A DNA stretch of 64,000 bases from assembly GCF_001704415.2 (NCBI RefSeq), contig NC_030836.1, positions 21,860,001 to 21,924,000 on the forward strand. The letters run 5' to 3'. The notes below the pieces were generated by a model. That model worked only from the letters and a program-made list of their open reading frames with translations. It did no database searches and was not told where the DNA came from. This document shows positions 22,986-34,856 of this stretch, piece after piece. Made by a program: the position numbers and the translations under genes. This DNA is from Capra hircus (lineage: Eukaryota > Chordata > Mammalia > Artiodactyla > Bovidae). Positions within the stretch are counted from its first letter, which is position 1, and every line of letters starts with the position of its first letter.

Positions 22986-24078
22986 CTTTCAGTTCCTGGC
23001 ATCTAGTTGAGGAAGTGAATGAATTAATATTGAATGAATGAGACAGGTTATTGGCCAAATCTTGGAATTCAACCTGCGCCACAGAACAGTGTGGCAATTT
23101 AATATGTTCCAGTGACCTTGGCCTTATTAGAGATTTTCTCTAACCAAACGAACTAGAAAGCCCAAGGGAAGAGGTGCCTAACACCACTGCCCCAAATAAT
23201 TTTCTCCATTATAACCTTTACAATCCCATTAAAGGAAGAATTCAAAATTTAAAAAAAGGCTCATTGAATCCAATTTGTTTCTAGCCCCAGGGTGGTCTTT
23301 TGGAGATGGACAAGGACAGGAGGGCTGTGAAAAAAGATCAGCTGGGTCCAGGTCCTTAACAGATGAAGTGTGTGTCTGGAGGCAACAGTGCTGTCGTGCG
23401 AGAAGGGATAGAAAGTCATTGGGACTTTGCAGCTTTTACTGTGCTTCTCTACAGTTTAAGGGAGGAAAACCAATGTTGTATGGACATAAAAAGCAGCTTC
23501 AATATCAAAAAGAAAATTATTCACTATCCTAAGAATATATTGCTCTTCACAGAATAACCATGCCCATTGAAGAGCAAGCAGTATTTATGTCCACCTTGCC
23601 TATACAGCAGAAGAGATAATTCCGTGGTACACCTCTGCCATCAGACTGACCTGGTTTGAAACTCTGGTGGAAATGTCACTTTCTTTTTAAAATGAATCAG
23701 GAATCGTACAGGGTCTTAAGTTTTCTTTGGAGGGTAGAGGAGCTGACAGTCTGATTCCTGAAGTCATTTTATATTTCCTTAAATAGGGGAAACTGAACCA
23801 ATGATTTGTTGTTGTTGTTGAGACACATACTTTTAGAAATTAAAGATAATTTAGCTCAAATATCTTAATTCACAAATGGTAAAGCTGAGGAGAAAAGAGA
23901 TTAGGTGATTTGACAAGGGTCATGCTGTAATTTGGTATTTTGGATTCAGAATTCAAAGCTAGATCTATGCCACCGGTATCAGACCTCTTTCCCCTGTGCT
24001 TGGCTCACCTACTATGGGCAGCTATTTCACTGAAGGATAAGATGCAGCATCAGGCAAATCCTGGACTAAAAGGGCATT
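22986..24078. other. intergenic DNA
   Basis: No gene is supported. A MIR-like relic may lie at 23,850-23,940. The frames at 23,275-23,557 lack any recognisable domain. Confidence 0.45.
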
Positions 24079-24412
24079 GGAAGATTTCCCTGGTGGCCCA
24101 GAGGATGAGAATCTGCCTGTCAATGCAGGAGACGTGGGTTTGATCCCTGGTCTGGGAAGATGCCACATGCCGAGGATCAACTAAGCCTGTGTGGCACAAG
24201 TACTGAGCCCACATGCTGCAACTACTGAAGCCCACACGCTGCAACTACTGAAGCCCACATGCCTAGAGCCTGTGCTCTGCAACAAGAGAAGCCACTGCAA
24301 TGAGAAGCCTCCACACAGCAACTTGAGGAGAAGCGCCGCTTGCTGCAACTAGAGAAAGTCTGTGCAAAGCAACGAAGACCAAGCCCAGCCAAAAATAAAT
24401 AAATAAATAAAG
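24079..24412 (+). mobile_element. CHR-type tRNA SINE, sense
   Basis: TTTCCCTGGTGGCCCAGAGG head, GGGTTTGATCCCTGGTCTGG, CTCTGCAACAAGAGAAGCC and the AATAAATAAATAAATAAA tail define a cetartiodactyl CHR SINE. A unit of about 23 bp, CTGCAACTACTGAAGCCCAC plus 3 nt, occurs twice in tandem at about 24,218-24,262. Confidence 0.88.
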
Positions 24413-25094
24413 TGAGAAAGACATTTTGTTTTTTTTTTAAAAGAAGCACACTGAAGATTTATTTTTTTCTGTTTACTGAGTTTCAAGTTCACCTGTATGA
24501 TGACCCAGGAAATACGGATTCTCTCTTTTAATAACAAACAGTGCTTAATAACTGGGAATGCTACGTGAATATAGATAAAAATGGTTTCATTTATAAACAT
24601 ACACTACTTTTAGATGTCTTTACTTATTTTTAAAGGAGAACTCTGGCTTCCTTTGCTCCACCTCCCTTCTTCCTCCTCCCTCAGAAGAGACTTGATTCCC
24701 CACATGAAATGTAAGATATCAGTGAGGGCACAGGTACCCACGGGCCAGCTTACCAGGTTAAAGTATCAACAACCTCTTTGTGTTGTTCCTTTGGCACCTC
24801 TTTCACTAATGCAACTGAGGGAGAAAATGAAACAGATTTGGCCTGCTGTGGTGACTGATTCTCGACAGTGGCGAGGTAGAGAGACATACACCTTGGGTTG
24901 GCCAGGGCTTTCACGGTTTGCCACCAAAAATCTTGTGTCACCAGGAACCTGCTCAATAGGAGGCAAGCTGGACAGTCGGTTAGGGTAACAGCTGTCAGGT
25001 TAGCCTCACATGGAGCAGGCAAGCTCTCCTAGTCAGGGAACTTGATGCAGATTTAATCATACACTCAAGTTTCAGTAAAACCAAGTCCTAGAAC

Positions 25095-26385
25095 TTCAGT
25101 TCAGTTTAGTCGCTCAGTCGTGTCCAACTCTTTGTGACCCCATGAATCGCAGCATGTCAGGCCTCTCTGTCCATCCCCAACTCCCGGAGTCCACCCAAAC
25201 CCATGTTCATTGAGTCGGTGATGCCATTCAACCATCCCATCCTCTGTCATCCCCTTCTCCTCCTGTCCTCAATATTCCCCAGCATCAGGGTCTTTTCAAA
25301 TGAGTCAGCTCTTCACATCAGGTGGCCAAAGTATTGGAGTTTCAGCTTCAACATCGGTCCTTCAAATGAACACCCAGGACTGATCTCCTTCAGAATGGAC
25401 TGGTTGGATCTTCTTGCAGTCCAAGGGACTCTCAAGAGTCTTCTCCAACACCACAGTTCAAAACCGTCAATTCTTTGGTGCTCAGCTTTCTTTATAGTCC
25501 AACTCTCACATCCATACATGACCACTGGAAAAACCATAGCCTTGACTAGATGGACCTTTGTTGAAAAAGTAATGTCTCTGCTTTTTAATATGCTGTCTCG
25601 ATTGGTCAAAACGTTCCTTCCAAGGAGTAAGTGTCTTTTAATTTCATGGCTGCAATCACCAAACAGTTTCCACTGTTTCCTCATCTATTTGCCATGAAGT
25701 GACGGGACTGGATGATATGAAGTGATGGGACTGGATGCCATGAAGTGATGGGACTGGATGCCGTGATCTTAGTTTTCTGAATGTTGACCTTTAAGCCAAC
25801 TTTTTCACTCTCTTCTTTCACTTTCATCGAGAGGTTCTTTAGTTCTTCTTCACTTTCTGCCATAAGGGTGGTGTCATCTGCATGTCTGAGGTTATTGATA
25901 TTTCTCCCAGCAATCTTGATTCCAGCTTGTGCTTCCTCCAACCCAGCATTTCTCATGATGTACTCTGCATATAAGTTAAATAAGCAGGGTGACAATGTAC
26001 AGTCTTGACGTACTCCTTTTCCTATTTGGAACCAGTCTGTTGGTCCATGCTCAATTCTAACTGTTGCTTCCTGACCTGCATATAGGTTTCTCAAGAGGCA
26101 GGTCAGGTGGTCTGGTATTTGCATCTCTTTCAAAATTATCCACAGTTTATTGTGGTCCACACAGTCAAAGGCTTTTGGCATAGTCAATAAAGCAGAAATA
26201 GATGTTTTTCTGGAACTCTCTTGCCTTTTCCATGATCCAGCAGATGTTGGCAATTTGATCTCTGGTTCCTCTGCCTTTTCTAAAACCAGCTTGAACATCA
26301 GGAAGTTCATGGTTCACGTATTGCTGAAGCCTGGCTTGGAGAATTTTGAGCATTACTTTACTAGTGTGTGAGATGAGTGCAGTTG
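25095..26385 (-). mobile_element. BovB LINE, 5'-truncated, ~1.3 kb
   Basis: Minus-strand BovB from about 26,385 to the CAGTTCAGTTTAGTCGC-marked end at 25,095. Frames at 26,401-26,165, 26,310-25,681 and 25,684-25,313 carry RT motifs such as QDCTLSPCLFN. The catalytic box reads HADD where intact copies have YADD (NNLRHADDTTLMAE). A 23-bp unit is triplicated at 25,691-25,759. It is not functional. Confidence 0.94.
25691..25759. repeat. 23-bp unit, three tandem copies, inside BovB
   Basis: GCCATGAAGTGACGGGACTG+GAT, then two near-identical copies at 25,714-25,736 and 25,737-25,759. The other BovB copies in the window have a single unit here. Confidence 0.93.
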
Positions 26386-28049
26386 TGCTAGAATTTAGCA
26401 TTAAGCAAATGCAGTGGCTAAAGTTTCTGGTGTGTTTTGTAAATGGATTTTGAGATTTTTCTTCTCAAAGCTGAACTATGGGTCATTTCCCCACCCTTCC
26501 GATGGTTTCACGAGCTGCTGAATATACTGCAAATTACTTTTAAGCTAAAACTAGTGACAGCATATTTGTTATTTTCAACTCAAGTGCTTGACTAATACAC
26601 CCTTTTCCTGCTTCAAATCCCATCATGACACCTACAGATATAGGAGCCATCTTATAATAGGAAATAATGATAACGAGGATTAAAAAAAAAAAAAACAGGT
26701 AAGGATGGTAGAATGGAAAGAAAAGAAAGATCTGTGTTCTTGCTGGTATAATTGAAACAATGAGAAAGTCTTGCAACTGCCTGTCTCTAAGATGTCCTTA
26801 CCTGAAATAATAAATATTGGAGCCTAAGTCATTGTGCCCCAGTTAAACAACTATCTTGACTGATTCAGGTTCACATTAAGAAAGCTATTATGTAAGTTGC
26901 TTTTTTGCTCACTCACTCAACAGTATGTGAATTCATATTTCTCTGCCAATAATATAGATTGACAGCATCTATGATGATGGTGAAGCCTAAATTTCCTTGG
27001 ATATCCTAGTCCTCATTTCCCACCCAAACTTAATTTACCTGTATTTTGAACTGTATTAGAATTTTTATATTACTGTCTCATATAAGTTTCTTGGTAAAAT
27101 TTTAATAAAATTTAACAGCAAAAGTATTAAGTTATCTTTGACTGTATGGATAACCAAAAGATATAAATAGCTTTAAGACTGTTTCAAAAAACTTGCAATT
27201 GAAAAGTTGGTGAATAATTTCTGCTCATTTCTGCTGCAGGACAGATTTCTGAAGAACTAAGGAATAACTTTAGTCTGTTTTGCTCCTTCAATACTTTATT
27301 TCCTGACTGCAGAATTGGTTCTAGAAGGGGCAGCTTAGAACGTCTTCTATCTCTTCCAAACAAGGAATGAGATGGCTTTCAGTTGTGAAAAATTTCACTG
27401 GGTTACTCTGACCAAATGATTAAAAGGGGATGGGAAGTGAAGAAAAGGAAAGGAAAGAAATAAGGGAGAATGAGAGAAAGAAAAAAGGAACAAAATTAAT
27501 GAAGGACATAGGAAAGGACAGAGCAATGCAAACTGGAGTTCCAGTATGAAAAGCAAGTGGTTATGAGCACACATATATGACTTGTTAATAAGCTAAACCC
27601 CCATTCATCATCTTATTTAAAAACTTTCAGTTCACTCATAATTTTTTCTTCCTTCAACATGTTAGTGATTCCACAAAATGCAAGGTGACCTCCATCTTCC
27701 CAGAAAGAGCATTTTACCAAATCAGGAAACTGTCAGCAAGCACGTTGCTTCCAGCCTGCATCTCCCTTCATCCTGGAATCTTCCCGGCTGCAATTGGTGA
27801 CGCAGACAATTCAGACACCTTGTTACTACATATTAAGCCCTTTCTCTCAGGGTCTGCAATCTATTGGAGACTCAGCAAAGGGACGTGCTGCTGATGTACT
27901 GGAGTTGTCTCGTTATCAGAATCTGAAGCCACCCTATAGCACAACCCCTTGTTAATATCTTTAGTTCCCCTCAACCTGCTGTCTCTAAAATCGTCCCTCT
28001 TGCCTTCATGCTGTTTGTGAGAATAAAAAGCAATCATTTCTGTTCCAGT
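26386..28049. other. intergenic DNA; possible LTR-like stretch near 27,680-28,040
   Basis: AT-rich DNA with a purine-rich tract at about 27,420-27,510. From about 27,680 to 28,040 the sequence is GC-richer, contains a few CpGs and ends with GAGAATAAAAAGC, which resembles the end of an LTR. I cannot assign it. Confidence 0.35.
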
Positions 28050-28405
28050 ATGTCAACCTATATAATTGTATATTTCTTCCTGGTTCAGTCTTGGAAGATT
28101 GTACTTTTCTAAGAATTTGTCTGTTTCTTCTAGGTTGTCCATTTTACTGACATATAATTGTTTGTGGTAGCCTCTTATGGTCCTTTGTGTTTCTGTGGTG
28201 TTGGTTGTAACTTTCCCTTTTTTAAATTAATTCTTATTGGAGTATATTTGTTTTATAATGTTGTGTTAGTGTCTATTGTACAGTAAAATGAATTAGCCAC
28301 ACATCCCCTCACTTTTAGACTTCCTTCCCTTCCAGGTCATCAAAGTGCATTAAGCAGAGATCCCTGTGCTACACAGGATATTCTCATTAGTTATCTATTT
28401 TATAG
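28050..28405 (-). mobile_element. L1 fragment, antisense
   Basis: TCTTCCTGGTTCAGTCTTGG and TTCTTCTAGGTTGTCCATTT are reverse-strand L1 ORF2 text. The right part (TATTGGAGTATATTTGTTTT, TCCCTGTGCTACACAGGATA) is a common cetartiodactyl repeat, possibly a second L1 segment. Confidence 0.7.
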
Positions 28406-28407
28406 GA

Positions 28408-28605
28408 CCTGACTTCTCTGGTAGCTCAGCTGGTAAGGAATCCGCCTGCAATGCAGGAGGCCCTAGTTCTTCCTGGATTGGGAAGATCCCCTGGAAAAGG
28501 GAAAAGTCACCCTCTCCAGGATTCTGGCCTGGAGAATTCCATGGATTGTATAGTCCATGGGGTTGCAAAGAGTCACTCATCACTGAGTGACTTTCACCTT
28601 TCTTT
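28408..28605 (+). mobile_element. Bov-tA SINE, sense
   Basis: Head GACTTCTCTGGTAGCTCAGC, TGCAATGCAGGAGGCC, body to GTTGCAAAGAGTCACTCATC. Short similar flanks (TTATAGGACC and TTATGGGACC) look like the target duplication. Confidence 0.9.
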
Positions 28606-28756
28606 ATGGGACCTAGAGGATTAACTTTTTCAATTTCTGATGTTATTAATCTGATTTTATAATCCATCTAGGCTTTAAAAATTAATCTATTTGTTATATA
28701 AAAATTGGAATAAAATTCATATAATAACCAATGTCAGAAACTTAAAAATGGAAGAC

Positions 28757-28986
28757 AGGCTAAGTCATTTCAGTTTTGTCAGACTCTTTGTGACCCTATG
28801 CACTGTAGCCAGCCAGGATCCTTTGTCCATGGGATTCTCCAGGCAGGAATGCTGGAGTGGGTTGCCATGCTCTCCTCCAGGGGATCTTCCTGGGGGATCT
28901 TCCAAACCCGGAACAAAACCCATGTCTCTTATGTTTCCTGCATTGGCAGGCAGGTTCTTTACCACCAGTGCCACCTGGGAAGCCCA
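28757..28986 (-). mobile_element. Bov-tA SINE, antisense
   Basis: CATTTCAGTTTTGTCAGACTC, GGGATTCTCCAGGCAGGAA, TTTACCACCAGTGCCACC and a CTGGGAAGCCC end. It contains a small tandem repeat of GGGGATCTTCC at about 28,881-28,901. Confidence 0.9.
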
Positions 28987-29384
28987 AAGGCAGAAGTATG
29001 CTTTCCTTATTTCCTTCATCCTACCCTTTAGAAGCTACTGTTGACAGTTTGGTGTGTACCCTTACAAAGATACTTGCAGGTCAATACCTATAATTTTTTA
29101 CACATGTAAAGAGAATATTTAAAAAATTATTTATGAACTTATCCATATTTTTAAGTAGACAACATTCACCTTAGTCAGAACAAGATGTTGGTCCAATTGG
29201 AGCAGTTAAGAATTTTTCAAAAACAAAAGCAAAGTGAAGAGAAAGTATAGGGTATATGCAGCTTCTAAAATCCATGATAGAATCTTACAGTAGTTTACTA
29301 ATATTGAAATACAGGCATTATGTATAGTAAAAGTATTTACTTAATTCATTTGGCTTCTCAAATGATTAAACAGTAATTTATCAT

Positions 29385-29511
29385 GCTGCTGCTAAGTCGC
29401 ATCAGTCGTGTCTGACTCCTAGCGACCCCGTGGACTGTAGCCTACCAGGCTCCTCCATCCATGGGATTTTCCAGGCAAGAGTACTAGAATGGGGTGTCAT
29501 TGCCTTCTCCT
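29385..29511 (-). mobile_element. Bov-A SINE, antisense, with 12-bp duplication
   Basis: Single Bov-A monomer (GCTGCTAAGTCGCATCAGTC to CATTGCCTTCTCC). It is flanked by exact 12-mers GTAATTTATCAT at 29,373-29,384 and 29,512-29,523, a clean target-site duplication. Confidence 0.95.
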
Positions 29512-30057
29512 GTAATTTATCATATGACCCAATAATCCCACTTGAGGTATTTACCCCAAAAAATGAAAAATGGTTACACAAAAAACTTGCACATGAATGT
29601 TTAAATCAGTATTATCCATAATAGCCAAAAGGTGGAAACCATCAAAATGTTTATCAACTGACAATGGACAAATGAAACTTGATATAGCCATACAATGGAA
29701 TATAACTAATCTACAAAAAGAAAAAAACACTGGGATATGCTACAAAATGTATGAATTTTAAATTGTTATGCTAACTGAACCAGTTATGAAAGACTACATA
29801 TTATGTGATATAATTCATATCAAATGCTTAAAATAGGGAAATCCAGAGAGACGGAAAGTAGAATAGTATTTGCTTAAGACTAGGGAGGGGATGATAGCTA
29901 AATGGTACAGGTTTACTTTTTGAAGTGATGAAAACATGCTAAAATTCATTGTACTATGATAACATATATCTGTGAATATACTAAAAGCCACTGAATTATA
30001 CACGCTAATGACTGAATTGTATGCTGTACATTTATGTATCAATAAAGCTTTTCTTTT
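29512..30057 (+). mobile_element. L1 3' end, sense
   Basis: ATGACCCAATAATCCCACTT, CATAATAGCCAAAAGGTGG, CATACAATGGAATATAAC and a 3'UTR ending TATCAATAAAGCTTTTC with an AATAAA signal. The left edge carries the Bov-A insertion. ORF2 is not open. Confidence 0.85.
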
Positions 30058-31543
30058 GACTTCCACTTGACAAATTAAGAGCCAAGCTTACAGGTGTCAC
30101 CCATAAGAGTTCTAGTTCATAGAGAAGACAACTTTCGTTTGCCATTAAAAAAAAAAATCAGGAAGACTGGATTTAGAACTAGGAAGAAGCAAAATATGAC
30201 AAGTAGGAAATGCCACTGCTCATAGCTTTGGAGGATGGCAAGAAGAAAGATAAAGTCAGAAGGAGATAGGCATAGTAATAAGATGTAGATCGCATTTACA
30301 TCTTCCTAGGCTTCAGCGGGAGAGGAATACATATCCTAATAACGTGAGTAGATGTAAGCAGATGCTATCAGTACCCCACCAAAGCCGTCACTCACCTAGA
30401 GTTTGCCTGTAGCTTCAGTGGACAATGTCCATAAAGATTGTTGTATTCTAACCCAAGTACTTATAACTCTTCACCTGGATTTATTTTTTTCCTGGTACAG
30501 GAATGTCCTTGTCCTAGTAGGGCAAGTAGAATTGCATAAGACTTACTCCTAGAAGCCACCCTCGATCAGTTAATGATGGGAATTGGTGGGTAAAGATCCC
30601 ACCTTGTCCATCCCTCAGTGTAATAATCCTATGCTTTGCTTTACGCAGTCTCTGAAGACCCTCAGTGAGATTGAACTCTAATTTCCCATAAAGGTAATCC
30701 CCTGATAAACATTTGCTTTACTCTCTGTCTCACTTTCTGTAGGAAATTAGGATTTTCATCCTAAATACAGTTCTTTACCCAAATCTTTATTCCAGACTCT
30801 GCAATAAGCAGGGGGGCATTGAACTCGGGTAGCAATTGCCCCCATTTCCAGGTGGAGTCCCTAGGGGGAAACTAGGAAGTTATACAGAGGACTTCACATT
30901 AATTTGGATCAATCCAACATAACAACCAAGGAGTAGATAGGTCTGATCAGAAAGAACATCTAGTTCTCTTCCTCAAGGCTTCCTCAATTTTTGTTACCAG
31001 GGGGTCCTAAGTGGAGAATCTGTGACACTGCCAGTTAGTGCCCTACCTAGCAGAGGCTGGGGGCAGCAGGTCACTGAGCCACAGACAAGGTGGGGGCATA
31101 AAATAAATCTGGAGAGAAATAAACTGGGAGAATGGAGTTGGCAAGTGGAGGATGTTGCTCCTCTCAAGGAGTGTTATCCAAGCCTCTACTGCAGATTTAC
31201 TTGCCATATGATGTCAGCAGAAAAGACTACAGGTTCAATGGTCATAGAATGCTAGGAGGGCTCCGAGTGACCAGACCTACAAGGGTTGCAAACAAAAGCA
31301 GAAAGCAGCTCACAGACTAAAATCAGCATGAAAGCAGATACCCTTCTCCCATGCAGCATTTCCTTCCACGAATAAATTGTAACACCATCTTTGCAGTGGA
31401 AACAAGGTGGGAGACAGGCTCTCTGAGAAACTGAGCATGTTTATCCAGGAATTACTGAGACCCAACTAAAAGCACTGTTTATGTCTTTGAAGCCAACAAA
31501 GTTGGACACCTGGTAACGGTTAGAAATTATATTTCTCCCTAGC
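30058..31543. other. intergenic DNA, nothing assigned
   Basis: About 1.5 kb, GC-richer than its surroundings between 30,450 and 31,320, with AATAAA-like strings near 31,100. It may include an old LTR that I cannot name. No coding frame is convincing. Confidence 0.4.
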
Positions 31544-31560
31544 TACCAGCAGGTGGCGAT
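31544..31560 (+). promoter_or_regulatory. possible CTCF-like motif
   Basis: TACCAGCAGGTGGCGAT fits the CTCF core (CCASYAGRKGGCR type) well. No other support is visible. Confidence 0.35.
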
Positions 31561-31747
31561 TAAGATAAGGGTAATTCCCAAAAAAAAAAAAAAAAGATAA
31601 TATTTTGTGGCTTCTCTGATTCTAGTGTGTATTAAATTGTGAATTCAACTATACACAAACGAGATGACTGTTTTGTAAAATCTCCATATCAATTTTAGTG
31701 AATGATTGTGCTGTATCCCATTAGGCTTATTTAATCATCTCTTCCTT

Positions 31748-32343
31748 ATTCAGTTCAGTTCAGTTCACTCCAGTTGCTCAGTCGTGTCCGACTCTTTGAG
31801 ACCCCAGGAACCACAGCATGCCAGGACTCCCTGTCTATCACCAACTCCTGGAGTTCACCCAAACTCATGTCCATAGAGTCGGTGATGCCATCCAGCCATC
31901 TCATCCTCTGTCGTCCCTTTCTCCTCCTGCCCCCAATACCTCCCAGCATCAGGGTCTTTTCCAATGAGTCAACTCTTCACATGAGGTGGCCAAAGTATTG
32001 GAGTTTCAGCTTTAGCATCACTCCTTCCAAAGAAATCCCAGGACTGATCTCCTTTAGAATGGACTGGTTGGATCTCCCTGCAGTCCCAGGGACTCTCAAG
32101 AGTCTTCTCCAACACCACAGTTCAAAAGCATCAATTCTTACACGCTCAGCTTTCTTTATAGTCCAACTCTCACATCCATACATGACTACTGGAAAAACCA
32201 TAGCTTTGACTAGATGGACCTTTGTTGGCAAAGTAATGTCTTTGCTTTTTAGCATGCTGTCTAGTTTGGTCACCACTTTCCTTCCAAGGAGCAAGCATCT
32301 TTCAATTTCATGGCTGCAGTCACCATCTGCAGTGATTTTGGAG
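31748..32343 (-). mobile_element. BovB LINE 3' end, antisense
   Basis: TTCAGTTCAGTTCAGTTCACT tail on the left, then reverse ORF2 and 3' end text to CTGCAGTGATTTTGGAG. About 600 bp, with short conserved frames only. It abuts an L1 block. Confidence 0.93.
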
Positions 32344-33480
32344 TGACTTTTCATTATAAAATATCTCAGTTTCTAGTATTACATATTGCTTTCCAATCTC
32401 CTTTGTCTAATATATGCATAGATCTGTTTTGTTTAGTGTTTCCTTGGTGTATTTTTGGTCCATTCTGTTACTTTCAACCTGTGTTCTTATATGCAATGTT
32501 TCAAAAGGAAACTCTGGAATTTTATCAGGGGTACTTATTCTTGGAAGGACCTAAAGATAACTTTTTCCTAAGCCCTGAGTCTGTTGAATGCTTGTTTCAA
32601 CTTTTGTTTTCAGTTATTATTTTTGCTTTTGAAATCTGCTATTTCCTTAAGATCAAATAATCACCATAAGCACAGGTTTGCTTTCCTCTCCCAGACACTG
32701 GTTCTGTAAGGCCACGAGTCCCCCTTTGCCTTGAAATTTCCTGATGTTTTCAATCAATTTTTTAAACACTTTACCTAGTTTCTCTAGTTGTTCTCAGGGT
32801 TCAGTAATCTGAACAAGAACCAGGATTATGGGAAGTGTAATTTCTTGCTGCTGATTAAAAACAGGATGAGTCTAATATGTTCCCATTAAGAATGCTTTCT
32901 GTATGCTTTTCATCAATTTTTCCTCTTAAATTGATTTTTTCCTTCCTTTTCCTTTTCTTAAAAAAAGTTTATATTACTATCCTCTTCTTTTAATGCTATT
33001 TTTCTTTGTTCTTTTAAAATAGCCTAGTTAAAAACTACACATTGTCCCTATAAACCCATGAGAGGTATTTACTGCACCCGTAATATTTGAGCTGCACATT
33101 ATTTTCAGTACCATGTACCTGAAATTATTTTGTAAATTCCCTTATATGATCTGTGAGTTATTTCAGAATTTGTTACATTATTTTCCTAGGTATTTTGTTT
33201 TATAGTTTGATTTTTATCGTGAAAGAAGAAAATTATGATTGATTTTAGCCCACTGAAATTGCTGGGGGGTTTGGTTTGTTCTTAGTGGACTGATATTTGA
33301 TGTGGTTTGCAAATGTTCAGAGTGTGCATGAAAAGAAATTTCTATTCCTCAGATATTAAGTATGATATTTCATGAAGGAAGTCTACTTTTTGATCATATT
33401 GTTCAAATGATCAATAGTTTTTCAGTTTATTTTTTAATATTTTTGTCTCCGTTGTAGTTTGTACTTTGCCAATTTGGTGA
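32344..33480 (-). mobile_element. old L1, antisense
   Basis: Diverged reverse L1 ORF2 text: TGCATAGATCTGTTTTG, TTTTACTTT-type segments, and GTGCATGAAAAGAAATTTC in the usual antisense order. A segment at 33,121-33,300 is shared with 35,263-35,412. Confidence 0.6.
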
Positions 33481-33605
33481 AGCTGCATTTACCAGAAGTC
33501 TTTTCTTTTATATGGTGTGACATTAGATTACAAAAGAGGCAGATAGAAGGGAAGCCGCAGCTTTCTTTCTGAATGTCTTTGAAGCCAGTTATGGGGAAGG
33601 AAGAG

Positions 33606-33762
33606 GTTTTCCCTCTGGCTCAGGGGTAAAGAATCTGCCTGCAATACAGGAGAAGCGGGTACAATCCATGAATCAGGAAGATCCCCTGGAGGAGGGCAGG
33701 GTAATCCATTCCAATATTCTTACTTGGAGAATCCCATGGACAGAGGAGCCTGGTGAGCTTCC
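33606..33762 (+). mobile_element. Bov-tA SINE, sense
   Basis: CCCTCTGGCTCAGGGGTAAAG head through CCCATGGACAGAGGAGCCTG. The 3' end is truncated by or against the neighbouring Bov-A2. Confidence 0.88.
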
Positions 33763-33768
33763 ACCCTT

Positions 33769-34030
33769 GCTGCTAAGTCACTTCAGTCGTGTCCGACTCT
33801 GTGCGACCCCATAGACAGCAGCCCACCAGGCTCCTCCGTCCCTGGGATTCTCCAGGCAAGAACACTGGAGTGTGTTGCCATTTCCTTCTCCAATGCATGA
33901 AAGTGAAAAGTGAAAGGGAAGTCGCTCAGTCGTGTCCAACTCTTTGCGACCCCATGGACTCACCAGGCTCCTCCATCCATGGGATTTTCCAGGCAAGAGT
34001 ACTGGAGTGGGTACCATTGCCTTCTCCAAT
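33769..34030 (-). mobile_element. Bov-A2 SINE, antisense
   Basis: TGCTGCTAAGTCACTTCAGTC, GCATGAAAGTGAAAAGTGAA linker, second monomer to CCATTGCCTTCTCC. A small deletion in the second monomer follows CCCATGGACT. Confidence 0.92.
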
Positions 34031-34329
34031 ATTTAAAGTCTAAACAACCTTTAAAACTACCCCTAAAATCATGCTTAGGTAAAACCTGCCTGGAATAGAT
34101 TATATACAATGCATATAAACACACATATACCACTCTCTAGTTTGAAATTTTTCGAAAAACATATGGACAACACAATAATTTATAAAGAACAGTTGTTTAT
34201 ATTAACACTGTAATAAAGCACAAACTCAGAAAAAAGTGATCAGGGTATTACTTCTCATGAATAAGGCAACTAATGTTGCCAACTACAGTATTTCAAAATC
34301 CTTTACAAAAGGAGATAGCTTAATAAATT

Positions 34330-34856
34330 TTAGTTCAGAGTTTGTGTTACTTTTTCTTCTTTTTTCTTTTCATCTGCTTCCATTTTAAGCTTAACTTCTT
34401 CAGCTGTAAGAGCTCCCAGTTTCTTATTCTTTGCTTTCGTAACCTTTTCCTTGAGGGCAGCCACATCAATCTTAGTTTCAGTAGCAGCTTCCTTAGGTTT
34501 CTTTAGGTTAACTGGTTTTTCTTTAGGGGGAATAAAAGCTTTGTTTCTTTCCTCTTGTCTCTTACTAAGAGCTTCTGCTTGTTTAGCCTTTATTGCTTCC
34601 ATTTTCTGTCTCTTCTTTTGACTTGCCTTAAAAAAGTATCCACCACTAGCCAATTCTTTATCAATCTGACTTTCTGGCTGTGGTGGTGGGAATGGTGTAT
34701 ACTCTTTCTTAACAGTTTTCTTCTTTGGTTCCTTGCGTTTATTCACATTTTTGTGCTTGAACTGTGGCAAAAACCTTTCCCAACTTTGTGATCTTAACTC
34801 AGAGTCTTTCACCAGCTCTCGTTTAATCACTAAGGTTTTAATATTGTAAAATATTT
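34330..34856 (-). pseudogene. KRR1: KRR1 retrocopy, 5'-truncated, C-terminal frame still open
   Basis: KRR1 is a nucleolar KH-domain protein of the small-subunit processome, needed for 18S rRNA processing. On the minus strand, 34,830-34,330 is open for 166 codons (MIKRELVKDSELRSQSWERF ... to a stop). It matches the lysine-rich C-terminal half of KRR1, including WERFLPQFKHKNVNKRKEP and GALTAEEVKLKMEADEKK. Homology continues a few codons upstream (YNIKT), to about 34,856, then ends. The N-terminal KH domains are absent and there are no introns, so it is a truncated retrocopy. An A tail is not obvious before the SINE at 34,030. Whether it is transcribed is unknown. Confidence 0.9.
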
